The notes under the pieces are model-generated. The model was not told the DNA's origin and searched no databases. It saw only the letters and a list, made by a program, of their open reading frames with translations. Shown here one piece after another: positions 22,365-34,487 of a DNA stretch of 64,000 nt (positions are counted from its first letter, which is position 1; every line of letters begins with the position of its first letter). The stretch is from Primulina eburnea. Its lineage: Eukaryota > Streptophyta > Magnoliopsida > Lamiales > Gesneriaceae. Position numbers and translations under genes: made by a program. The DNA lies in contig NC_133109.1 of NCBI RefSeq assembly GCF_022965805.1, forward strand, positions 2,953,869 to 3,017,868, given 5' to 3'.

Positions 22365-25300
22365 CGCCAGGTTCATAATCCAGTTGGGAAGAAAAATTTG
22401 TCAGATTATGGCAAAAGGCTGACGCAGTCCCCTTCGGAACTTCCAACAAGTATTATTCACAACTTTGATGTGAGGCGTGGTCCGAAAACGAGAAAATCCT
22501 TCATTTAGACCTCCGAAATCACGTTTTTGCTATTTTAGGAAAGTTTCGTAGAACTCATAACTTTTCGTAGGAAACTCAGAATTTAATTTCGTCAACTGTT
22601 CTGGAATCCTCTCGACGTATTCTTTCTATCCATGGATCAATGTCCAAAATTTCTATTTTTGGAAAAATTCTGGAAAATTCACGTTCAACGCGTTTTTGGG
22701 ATTACTTGTAGAATTCTTATGGAAATTTATTATGAGGACAATTAGTATTTGTATATATTTTGGGAATATATCTATCAAAGATAAGTTGACTTAAGCTTCT
22801 GATTTAAGGAGAAAAAAAAATTGACTCGAGGATGATAAGTTATTTATGAAAACTAATATGAGAAAAGTTGATATAAGAATTATATCATAAGTTTTGGGTA
22901 CTGTACTATAGAAGTTGATTTTATGTCGATAGTTAATTGTGTGAGCAATATGTTTGGGTTATTAAGAATATTAAGCGTTAACTTTAAATATGTAGGACAT
23001 TGGAATATGTCGTGAGAAAATATCATCAGGTTAAGGAATTTATATTATTTTGGGATAACAAGTAGGCTACGACCTTACGTCAAAAAAAAAAAAAGTAAGT
23101 TATGAGATATTGATGGGTACCAAGGAAAGTATAGTACAATAAGTTTTGACTTTTATGGTACTAAGAATGATTCAAAGAGAATGACATCCAGTGAACTCCT
23201 TTGTATTAGAGCGTGATAGGCTCATGATCTTGATGAAGTAAGATTTAGTAAAAAGAATAAATATTTGAAGTAACGACTAGGTTATAATTTTCGGGATTTA
23301 AGTTATAGATCGATATTGAGTTAAGTTTCAATATTCTATATGGGTTTTAATTTTTGAGATAGGAATCGGGATAATTTCAAGATAAGATAAAATTAGTATC
23401 AATTCGTGTATGTTCAGTGCCGACTTAATTCAACTCACTTCGGTAGATTTCGACGTCACACTAAGGATGAATTGGTTATCTAAGAGCTGTGCAATAGTAG
23501 ATGGTCAGAGTAAGAATGTCAAACTCTGAACCCCGAATCAAGAAAAAAATCAGATACCATGGTGATGCCAAGGAATAAAAATACATTTTTCTGTTACCTA
23601 GACTTTGAAAGCCATAATATCGGGAGAAGAAGTTTACCTAGCAATGGTGAACAAAGTGCAAGAAGGAGATGAGCCGAAGTTGGAAGATATTCCAGTAATA
23701 CGAAAATTTTCAGACGTTTTTCCAGAAAGACTGCTTGGAATGTTCTCGGACTAAGAAGTAGATTTCGAGATAAATTTGGTACCAGTGATGCACTAATCTC
23801 CAATACACTGTACCGAATGGCTCCAGATGAACTCAAGGAGCTAAAAGAACAACTTCAAGAGTTGTTAGACAAAAAGCATATTAGGCCAAGTGCATTCTCG
23901 TGGGAGCTACAGTCCTATTTGTAAAGAATAATTATGAAAGTATGAGATTGTGTATAGATTATAGAGAACTCTATAAAATCACAATTAGGAATAAATATCT
24001 TCTTCCAATGATAAAAGATCTTTTTGATCAACGTAAAGGAGCTACAATATTCTCCAAGGTTGACCTGAGGACATGCTATCATCAGCTATAGGTCAGAGCA
24101 GAAGACACCCCAATGTCAGCATTCAGAATAAGGTCATGTAAGATCAAAATCAGGACTATCAGTGGACCCAAAGAAAGTAGAGGTAATTCTAAATTAGCTG
24201 AAACATAAGAATGCAATCGAAATTAGAATCTTCTTTGTATTACCAGGCTATTAGCTGAAATTCGTCGAGGGTTTCTTTTCAATAGTCGTATCACTGACGA
24301 GACTCGTACAAAAGAACTATGAATTCAACTGAAGAGAAAGATGTGAAAGAGCTTTCAAACATTAAAGAAGAAGTTAGCATCTACACCAATGTTGGTATGA
24401 TCTACTGAGGACAAGATTTTACCATCTACAGTAAAGCTTCAAAGAAAGATATCAGATGCGTACTCATGCGAGATAGGCGAGTCAACTGAAGCCGCATGAG
24501 CAAACCTAAGCTACTCACGATCTCGAGTTGGTAGAAGTGATCTTTGCTTCGAAAATTCGAAGACGCTATCTCTACGATATCAAGTGTGAAATATTCACAG
24601 ACCACCAAGCCTCGAGTATTTGTTCATGCAAAAAGAATTTAAAATGAGGCAAAGAAGGTGGATAGAGTTGCTCAAGGACTATTACTTGACAATAAGCTAT
24701 CACCCCAGCAAGACAAATAAGGTTGTCGATGCTTTAAGTCGGAAAAACATGGGTAAGATAACCCTAGCATCACTCTCCGCACAACCATGTCTTCGAGAAG
24801 CAGTCAAGTTAAATCAGAGTCGAGACACGACACTAGAGTTTTTCGAAGAATAAGCCAAGGAAATAAAATTGTCAGATTTTCAAGTGGACCCAGACGGAAT
24901 CCTAGGAATGAGAGGACGATTGTGTGTGCCAGAGATCGACAATATTCGATAAAAAGTGATGTAAGAGGCGCATAAGTCAACATTCACGATCTATTCCGTC
25001 ATTACAAGGATGTATAGAGATTTGAAAGAATGTTTTTGACGAAGCAGAATGAAAAGAGACATCGCCGAATTTATATTTAAGTGACAAGTATGCCAACAAG
25101 TGAAAGTCGAGTTTCAACGACTGGAAAGACTGCAACCGTTAGAATCTTAGAATGGAAATGAGAACATATTTCCATGGATTTTGTTGTAAAATTGTCAAAG
25201 TCAATACAGAGTCACAACAGGGTGCGTATAATCGTAGATAGACTCATAAAATCTGTGTATTTTCTACTCGTCCGAAGGAATTATAATATTGACAAGTTGG

Positions 25301-26273
25301 CTACTCTATACATGGATAACATTATACGGCTACATAAAGTGCCTACAATCATAATTTTGGATGGAGATCCAAGATTTGTGTCACGTCTGTGGTAGAGCTT
25401 TCAAAAAGCCCTGAGAACAAAAGTTACTCTTAGTACGGCTTATCACCCTTATAATGATGGTCAAACAGAGAGAATGATTCAAACCTTAGAAGGTTTGATA
25501 AGGGCATGTGCCTAAGACTTCAGTAGTAATTGAAGTGGACATATACCCCTGATAGAATTTCTCCTACAATAACAGTTATCACGGAAATATTGGAATGAAT
25601 ATATTTGAAGCTTTTACGGACGAAAGTATCAATCACCACTGTACTAGGACAAAATAGAAGAGACAGTCATAACTGGGCTAGAACTAATCCAAGAGACAAT
25701 GGAAAGGTGGCCATCATCAGAGACTGACTCAAGGCCGCATAACACCAGCAAAAGAGTTAGTCTGATCTTAAAAAGAGACCAATGTAATTCACATTGAGGG
25801 AAAAAGCTTATATAAGGGTCTCACTAGTTGAAAGAATCATTAGATTCAGTAAAGCTGAAAAAGTGAAACCTCGGTACGTATGACTATTCAAAATTCTGGA
25901 GAGATTGACATATTGGCTTACAGAATAACATTGCCACCAGATATGTCTAGAATCCATAATGTATTCCACAAGTCCAAAATAAGGAAATACATCTCGAACT
26001 GAAGCCATGTTGTGAAAATTAAACCGCTCATGATCAAATGTAACATGGGGGAGAGCTGAAATATGAAGATGTCTCTATTCATATCGTGGACACCAAGAAC
26101 CAAGTATTGAGACGACGTATCATTCCTTACGTCAAGGTGCAATGGTCAAAACAAACAGAACGAGAAAACTACATGAGAGTTTGAAGGGAAAATGTGCAAG
26201 CAATATCCCTACCTTTTCCAAGGTCAAGTCGACTCAAGTTTCGAGGACGAAACTTCCAATAAGGAGGGAGGAA
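22365..26273 (+). pseudogene. Decayed gag-pol region, copy 1 (full left part)
   Basis: 22365-23249 has no recognisable gag. From about 23420 remnants of pol follow in order: end of protease (D-F-D-V-x-L-x-M-N-W-L), the RT N-terminus ([13 protein letters not shown], then [20 protein letters not shown]-x-x-Y-H-Q-L at 23815-24089). A deletion near 24120-24160 then removes the block containing the catalytic aspartate pair, after which the text resumes at the V-D-P-K-K-V-E motif. RNase H and its tail (R-Q-R-R-W-I-E-L-L-K-D-Y, D-A-L-S-R-K), integrase (zinc-finger remnants, D-G-D-P-R-F, Y-H-P-Y-N-D-G-Q-T-E-R) and a chromodomain-like C-terminus (about 26080-26165) follow. Many stops and shifts; Tekay/Del-like by order. 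A polypurine tract precedes 26274. Confidence 0.8.
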
Positions 26274-26627
26274 TGTGAGAACCCAAAATTTTGGGCATGT
26301 AATTAATTAAATATAGACATGTATAAGAATTTATTTTCGAGTTATAATAAATTCGAAAATATTAAATAATACATGGTATTGGAAATTTCAAGCCAATAAA
26401 TACATGAAATTCAATTTCAGTACAAATCATGTATTAATTTCGAAATAAGGCTGGATATCAATCAAATTTGGAAGGAAATATTACAAACAAGGCAAATTTT
26501 CTCAACAAGGAAGCATATCAATATGTATGGAAGGAGCATCTCGATAATTAAGGAATAATTATCTCGCAATTTTGGAAGGAAAATCAATCGGTTTTTGGTA
26601 AGATTTGAATACCAAGTTTAGCTCATT
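23250..26627 (+). repeat. Tandem unit 1 (3378 bp): internal region plus U3 fragment
   Basis: Begins AAAAAGAATAAATATTTG and ends with the LTR fragment ending TTTAGCTCATT. Repeats at 26628 and, without the LTR truncation, at 30005. Unit 1 has T at 23538 where units 2 and 3 have C. Confidence 0.95.
26274..26627 (+). repeat. Truncated LTR (U3 fragment) 1
   Basis: The first 354 bases of the LTR, equal to 20894-21247. It stops about 11 bases before the TATA box, then joins internal sequence directly (CTCATT|AAAAAG). Confidence 0.95.
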
Positions 26628-29600
26628 AAAAAGAATAAATATTTGAAGTAACGACTAGGTTATAATTTTCGGGATTTAAGTTATAGATCGATATTGAGTT
26701 AAGTTTCAATATTCTATATGGGTTTTAATTTTTGAGATAGGAATCGGGATAATTTCAAGATAAGATAAAATTAGTATCAATTCGTGTATGTTCAGTGCCG
26801 ACTTAATTCAACTCACTTCGGTAGATTTCGACGTCACACTAAGGATGAATTGGTTATCTAAGAGCTGTGCAATAGTAGATGGTCAGAGTAAGAATGTCAA
26901 ACTCTGAACCCCGAACCAAGAAAAAAATCAGATACCATGGTGATGCCAAGGAATAAAAATACATTTTTCTGTTACCTAGACTTTGAAAGCCATAATATCG
27001 GGAGAAGAAGTTTACCTAGCAATGGTGAACAAAGTGCAAGAAGGAGATGAGCCGAAGTTGGAAGATATTCCAGTAATACGAAAATTTTCAGACGTTTTTC
27101 CAGAAAGACTGCTTGGAATGTTCTCGGACTAAGAAGTAGATTTCGAGATAAATTTGGTACCAGTGATGCACTAATCTCCAATACACTGTACCGAATGGCT
27201 CCAGATGAACTCAAGGAGCTAAAAGAACAACTTCAAGAGTTGTTAGACAAAAAGCATATTAGGCCAAGTGCATTCTCGTGGGAGCTACAGTCCTATTTGT
27301 AAAGAATAATTATGAAAGTATGAGATTGTGTATAGATTATAGAGAACTCTATAAAATCACAATTAGGAATAAATATCTTCTTCCAATGATAAAAGATCTT
27401 TTTGATCAACGTAAAGGAGCTACAATATTCTCCAAGGTTGACCTGAGGACATGCTATCATCAGCTATAGGTCAGAGCAGAAGACACCCCAATGTCAGCAT
27501 TCAGAATAAGGTCATGTAAGATCAAAATCAGGACTATCAGTGGACCCAAAGAAAGTAGAGGTAATTCTAAATTAGCTGAAACATAAGAATGCAATCGAAA
27601 TTAGAATCTTCTTTGTATTACCAGGCTATTAGCTGAAATTCGTCGAGGGTTTCTTTTCAATAGTCGTATCACTGACGAGACTCGTACAAAAGAACTATGA
27701 ATTCAACTGAAGAGAAAGATGTGAAAGAGCTTTCAAACATTAAAGAAGAAGTTAGCATCTACACCAATGTTGGTATGATCTACTGAGGACAAGATTTTAC
27801 CATCTACAGTAAAGCTTCAAAGAAAGATATCAGATGCGTACTCATGCGAGATAGGCGAGTCAACTGAAGCCGCATGAGCAAACCTAAGCTACTCACGATC
27901 TCGAGTTGGTAGAAGTGATCTTTGCTTCGAAAATTCGAAGACGCTATCTCTACGATATCAAGTGTGAAATATTCACAGACCACCAAGCCTCGAGTATTTG
28001 TTCATGCAAAAAGAATTTAAAATGAGGCAAAGAAGGTGGATAGAGTTGCTCAAGGACTATTACTTGACAATAAGCTATCACCCCAGCAAGACAAATAAGG
28101 TTGTCGATGCTTTAAGTCGGAAAAACATGGGTAAGATAACCCTAGCATCACTCTCCGCACAACCATGTCTTCGAGAAGCAGTCAAGTTAAATCAGAGTCG
28201 AGACACGACACTAGAGTTTTTCGAAGAATAAGCCAAGGAAATAAAATTGTCAGATTTTCAAGTGGACCCAGACGGAATCCTAGGAATGAGAGGACGATTG
28301 TGTGTGCCAGAGATCGACAATATTCGATAAAAAGTGATGTAAGAGGCGCATAAGTCAACATTCACGATCTATTCCGTCATTACAAGGATGTATAGAGATT
28401 TGAAAGAATGTTTTTGACGAAGCAGAATGAAAAGAGACATCGCCGAATTTATATTTAAGTGACAAGTATGCCAACAAGTGAAAGTCGAGTTTCAACGACT
28501 GGAAAGACTGCAACCGTTAGAATCTTAGAATGGAAATGAGAACATATTTCCATGGATTTTGTTGTAAAATTGTCAAAGTCAATACAGAGTCACAACAGGG
28601 TGCGTATAATCGTAGATAGACTCATAAAATCTGTGTATTTTCTACTCGTCCGAAGGAATTATAATATTGACAAGTTGGCTACTCTATACATGGATAACAT
28701 TATACGGCTACATAAAGTGCCTACAATCATAATTTTGGATGGAGATCCAAGATTTGTGTCACGTCTGTGGTAGAGCTTTCAAAAAGCCCTGAGAACAAAA
28801 GTTACTCTTAGTACGGCTTATCACCCTTATAATGATGGTCAAACAGAGAGAATGATTCAAACCTTAGAAGGTTTGATAAGGGCATGTGCCTAAGACTTCA
28901 GTAGTAATTGAAGTGGACATATACCCCTGATAGAATTTCTCCTACAATAACAGTTATCACGGAAATATTGGAATGAATATATTTGAAGCTTTTACGGACG
29001 AAAGTATCAATCACCACTGTACTAGGACAAAATAGAAGAGACAGTCATAACTGGGCTAGAACTAATCCAAGAGACAATGGAAAGGTGGCCATCATCAAAG
29101 ACTGACTCAAGGCCGCATAACACCAGCAAAAGAGTTAGTCTGATCTTAAAAGAGACCAATGTAATTCACATTGAGGGAAAAAGCTTATATAAGGGTCTCA
29201 CTAGTTGAAAGAATCATTAGATTCAGTAAAGCTGAAAAAGTGAAACCTCGGTACGTATGACTATTCAAAATTCTGGAGAGATTGACATATTGGCTTACAG
29301 AATAACATTGCCACCAGATATGTCTAGAATCCATAATGTATTCCACAAGTCCAAAATAAGGAAATACATCTCGAACTGAAGCCATGTTGTGAAAATTAAA
29401 CCGCTCATGATCAAATGTAACATGGGGGAGAGCTGAAATATGAAGATGTCTCTATTCATATCGTGGACACCAAGAACCAAGTATTGAGACGACGTATCAT
29501 TCCTTACGTCAAGGTGCAATGGTCAAAACAAACAGAACGAGAAAACTACATGAGAGTTTGAAGGGAAAATGTGCAAGCAATATCCCTACCTTTTCCAAGG

Positions 29601-29650
29601 TCAAGTCGACTCAAGTTTCGAGGACGAAACTTCCAATAAGGAGGGAGGAA
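26628..29650 (+). pseudogene. Decayed pol region, copy 2
   Basis: Same protease-end, RT fragment, RNase H, integrase and chromodomain remnants and the same disabling mutations as copy 1, so degeneration preceded duplication. Lacks PBS and the first about 900 bases of the internal region. Confidence 0.85.
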
Positions 29651-30004
29651 TGTGAGAACCCAAAATTTTGGGCATGTAATTAATTAAATATAGACATGTA
29701 TAAGAATTTATTTTCGAGTTATAATAAATTCGAAAATATTAAATAATACATGGTATTGGAAATTTCAAGCCAATAAATACATGAAATTCAATTTCAGTAC
29801 AAATCATGTATTAATTTCGAAATAAGGCTGGATATCAATCAAATTTGGAAGGAAATATTACAAACAAGGCAAATTTTCTCAACAAGGAAGCATATCAATA
29901 TGTATGGAAGGAGCATCTCGATAATTAAGGAATAATTATCTCGCAATTTTGGAAGGAAAATCAATCGGTTTTTGGTAAGATTTGAATACCAAGTTTAGCT
30001 CATT
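29651..30004 (+). repeat. Truncated LTR (U3 fragment) 2
   Basis: 354 bases, same endpoint and same junction as fragment 1, which argues that the second junction was copied from the first rather than formed independently. Confidence 0.95.
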
Positions 30005-33000
30005 AAAAAGAATAAATATTTGAAGTAACGACTAGGTTATAATTTTCGGGATTTAAGTTATAGATCGATATTGAGTTAAGTTTCAATATTCTATATGGGT
30101 TTTAATTTTTGAGATAGGAATCGGGATAATTTCAAGATAAGATAAAATTAGTATCAATTCGTGTATGTTCAGTGCCGACTTAATTCAACTCACTTCGGTA
30201 GATTTCGACGTCACACTAAGGATGAATTGATTATCTAAGAGCTGTGCAATAGTAGATGGTCAGAGTAAGAATGTCAAACTCTGAACCCCGAACCAAGAAA
30301 AAAATCAGATACCATGGTGATGCCAAGGAATAAAAATACATTTTTCTGTTACCTAGACTTTGAAAGCCATAATATCGGGAGAAGAAGTTTACCTAGCAAT
30401 GGTGAACAAAGTGCAAGAAGGAGATGAGCCGAAGTTGGAAGATATTCCAGTAATACGAAAATTTTCAGACGTTTTTCCAGAAAGACTGCTTGGAATGTTC
30501 TCGGACTAAGAAGTAGATTTCGAGATAAATTTGGTACCAGTGATGCACTAATCTCCAATACACTGTACCGAATGGCTCCAGATGAACTCAAGGAGCTAAA
30601 AGAACAACTTCAAGAGTTGTTAGACAAAAAGCATATTAGGCCAAGTGCATTCTCGTGGGAGCTACAGTCCTATTTGTAAAGAATAATTATGAAAGTATGA
30701 GATTGTGTATAGATTATAGAGAACTCTATAAAATCACAATTAGGAATAAATATCTTCTTCCAATGATAAAAGATCTTTTTGATCAACGTAAAGGAGCTAC
30801 AATATTCTCCAAGGTTGACCTGAGGACATGCTATCATCAGCTATAGGTCAGAGCAGAAGACACCCCAATGTCAGCATTCAGAATAAGGTCATGTAAGATC
30901 AAAATCAGGACTATCAGTGGACCCAAAGAAAGTAGAGGTAATTCTAAATTAGCTGAAACATAAGAATGCAATCGAAATTAGAATCTTCTTTGTATTACCA
31001 GGCTATTAGCTGAAATTCGTCGAGGGTTTCTTTTCAATAGTCGTATCACTGACGAGACTCGTACAAAAGAACTATGAATTCAACTGAAGAGAAAGATGTG
31101 AAAGAGCTTTCAAACATTAAAGAAGAAGTTAGCATCTACACCAATGTTGGTATGATCTACTGAGGACAAGATTTTACCATCTACAGTAAAGCTTCAAAGA
31201 AAGATATCAGATGCGTACTCATGCGAGATAGGCGAGTCAACTGAAGCCGCATGAGCAAACCTAAGCTACTCACGATCTCGAGTTGGTAGAAGTGATCTTT
31301 GCTTCGAAAATTCGAAGACGCTATCTCTACGATATCAAGTGTGAAATATTCACAGACCACCAAGCCTCGAGTATTTGTTCATGCAAAAAGAATTTAAAAT
31401 GAGGCAAAGAAGGTGGATAGAGTTGCTCAAGGACTATTACTTGACAATAAGCTATCACCCCAGCAAGACAAATAAGGTTGTCGATGCTTTAAGTCGGAAA
31501 AACATGGGTAAGATAACCCTAGCATCACTCTCCGCACAACCATGTCTTCGAGAAGCAGTCAAGTTAAATCAGAGTCGAGACACGACACTAGAGTTTTTCG
31601 AAGAATAAGCCAAGGAAATAAAATTGTCAGATTTTCAAGTGGACCCAGACGGAATCCTAGGAATGAGAGGACGATTGTGTGTGCCAGAGATCGACAATAT
31701 TCGATAAAAAGTGATGTAAGAGGCGCATAAGTCAACATTCACGATCTATTCCGTCATTACAAGGATGTATAGAGATTTGAAAGAATGTTTTTGACGAAGC
31801 AGAATGAAAAGAGACATCGCCGAATTTATATTTAAGTGACAAGTATGCCAACAAGTGAAAGTCGAGTTTCAACGACTGGAAAGACTGCAACCGTTAGAAT
31901 CTTAGAATGGAAATGAGAACATATTTCCATGGATTTTGTTGTAAAATTGTCAAAGTCAATACAGAGTCACAACAGGGTGCGTATAATCGTAGATAGACTC
32001 ATAAAATCTGTGTATTTTCTACTCGTCCGAAGGAATTATAATATTGACAAGTTGGCTACTCTATACATGGATAACATTATACGGCTACATAAAGTGCCTA
32101 CAATCATAATTTTGGATGGAGATCCAAGATTTGTGTCACGTCTGTGGTAGAGCTTTCAAAAAGCCCTGAGAACAAAAGTTACTCTTAGTACGGCTTATCA
32201 CCCTTATAATGATGGTCAAACAGAGAGAATGATTCAAACCTTAGAAGGTTTGATAAGGGCATGTGCCTAAGACTTCAGTAGTAATTGAAGTGGACATATA
32301 CCCCTGATAGAATTTCTCCTACAATAACAGTTATCACGGAAATATTGGAATGAATATATTTGAAGCTTTTACGGACGAAAGTATCAATCACCACTGTACT
32401 AGGACAAAATAGAAGAGACAGTCATAACTGGGCTAGAACTAATCCAAGAGACAATGGAAAGGTGGCCATCATCAGAGACTGACTCAAGGCCGCATAACAC
32501 CAGCAAAAGAGTTAGTCTGATCTTAAAAAGAGACCAATGTAATTCACATTGAGGGAAAAAGCTTATATAAGGGTCTCACTAGTTGAAAGAATCATTAGAT
32601 TCAGTAAAGCTGAAAAAGTGAAACCTCGGTACGTATGACTATTCAAAATTCTGGAGAGATTGACATATTGGCTTACAGAATAACATTGCCACCAGATATG
32701 TCTAGAATCCATAATGTATTCCACAAGTCCAAAATAAGGAAATACATCTCGAACTGAAGCCATGTTGTGAAAATTAAACCGCTCATGATCAAATGTAACA
32801 TGGGGGAGAGCTGAAATATGAAGATGTCTCTATTCATATCGTGGACACCAAGAACCAAGTATTGAGACGACGTATCATTCCTTACGTCAAGGTGCAATGG
32901 TCAAAACAAACAGAACGAGAAAACTACATGAGAGTTTGAAGGGAAAATGTGCAAGCAATATCCCTACCTTTTCCAAGGTCAAGTCGACTCAAGTTTCGAG

Positions 33001-33028
33001 GACGAAACTTCCAATAAGGAGGGAGGAA
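30005..33028 (+). pseudogene. Decayed pol region, copy 3
   Basis: Third copy of the internal segment, followed by the complete 3' LTR. Private change: TTGATTATC where copies 1 and 2 have TTGGTTATC (near 30230). A polypurine tract AGGAGGGAGGAA ends at 33028. Confidence 0.85.
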
Positions 33029-34482
33029 TGTGAGAACCCAAAATTTTGGGCATGTAATTAATTAAATATAGACATGTATAAGAATTTATTTTCGAGTTAT
33101 AATAAATTCGAAAATATTAAATAATACATGGTATTGGAAATTTCAAGCCAATAAATACATGAAATTCAATTTCAGTACAAATCATGTATTAATTTCGAAA
33201 TAAGGCTGGATATCAATCAAATTTGGAAGGAAATATTACAAACAAGGCAAATTTTCTCAACAAGGAAGCATATCAATATGTATGGAAGGAGCATCTCGAT
33301 AATTAAGGAATAATTATCTCGCAATTTTGGAAGGAAAATCAATCGGTTTTTGGTAAGATTTGAATACCAAGTTTAGCTCATTTCTCCTCTCCTATAAATA
33401 CCACATCAAGCCTAGCATTCCCTACACCCTAAATTTCGAAAATTTGCTCTCCGCATGCTGCTGAAATTTTCGAAATTTTTCTCCCAAAAATTCTGCACGA
33501 GTCATCAAAATTCTGTCTAGTTTAGAAATTCGTTTCTCACGTTTGGTTGCTCAGAATCCGATCTCCACCGTTCAATATATCCTTCGATATGTTCCGAATA
33601 ACATATCCAAATTTCAGCAAAATCCAACGGTTCAATAAGGCGCAATGAATTTTTCAAGACGGCTGATTTTTCGACGATTGTGCTGCTGCGTTTTCAAAGT
33701 GCTGGTTGCATGATTCTACTATGTTTTCCAAGTTCTTCACGTTTTCTTCCAGTCTAAGGTAAGTGGGCTTGTTTTAAAGATTAAACTTTCGTTTATGCAT
33801 ATTTATTTCGTTTTTTGAAAATACGGTCGAGTACGTTCTTCTTCTACTCCGTTCTTGTGTTGGTTGTCATACGGTTTTGAGCACTGTGAGGATTCGACTG
33901 TATATGGGTGGGAATCCCAACCATGACGTACCCTTACGCGGTGGGGGACATAACCGCTATACGGCCTCGCCCCCTTAGAGGAGTAAAAATTAGGGACTGA
34001 TATCAGTAAACCATAGAAAGTAGATGAATCTCAGTGCTGGTCAATGTTAAGCATGTGTTATGAATGATGTTATGCAAGTCATGTGATTTCAAAATTTTAT
34101 GCATGTTGTTATATTGTACTCGAACGGCCCCTGCTTGCTGAGTATTTCCCAAAATACTCACCCCTTACTCTATCCTCCCCAGATAAGTCAGAAGAAGAAA
34201 TAGAGAAAGAAGAATCGGACACCAGTTTTTGGGACTGATAGTGGACGCATGAAGAGTTTTAATTAAGAATATGTTCTCGTGAGTTTTTAATTCAAGTTAT
34301 AAACGCTTCCGCAGATTTTTATCGTTTTCAGAGGTACTATTGTAAAGAAGATTCCATTTTTATGGCATTTATGATATATAAACTGGTTTTGGTTTATACT
34401 GTACTACGAGGCTTGTTGTTTAGCAATTATGTGATTGTTGAATAACGCCGATGTCAACTAACCTCGATCTCGGGGCGTGACA
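33029..34482 (+). repeat. 3' LTR of the large insertion
   Basis: 1454 bp; one base longer than the 5' LTR and otherwise apparently identical. Hairpin at 34139-34160. Confidence 0.9.
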
Positions 34483-34487
34483 AGCGC

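Larger units (their letters stand above)
26628..30004 (+). repeat. Tandem unit 2 (3377 bp): internal region plus U3 fragment
   Basis: Near-identical to unit 1, including its internal stops and the deleted RT core. Private differences: CATCATCAAAGACTG (units 1 and 3 have CAGAGACTG) near 29095 and one A fewer in the run near 29150. Confidence 0.95.
20894..34482 (+). mobile_element. Ty3/gypsy chromovirus-type element with triplicated internal region
   Basis: It is bounded by LTRs beginning TGTGAGAACCC and ending GGGGCGTGACA and flanked by a perfect 5-bp duplication AGCGC (20889-20893 and 34483-34487). The 5' LTR (20894-22346) and 3' LTR (33029-34482) look identical apart from one inserted base (GATGTCACTAAC versus GATGTCAACTAAC), pointing to a young insertion. 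Between them lie a PBS and three copies of a decayed pol region, separated by 354-bp fragments of the LTR start. The pol copies lack the reverse-transcriptase catalytic block, so the element must have moved with proteins supplied by relatives (inference). It sits in exon 1 of the host gene in the same orientation. Confidence 0.9.

Noticed and set aside
20894..34482. Three separate complete elements in tandem
   Set aside because: Only the outermost copies have full LTRs and there is one target duplication; the inner LTRs are 354-bp fragments without PBS.
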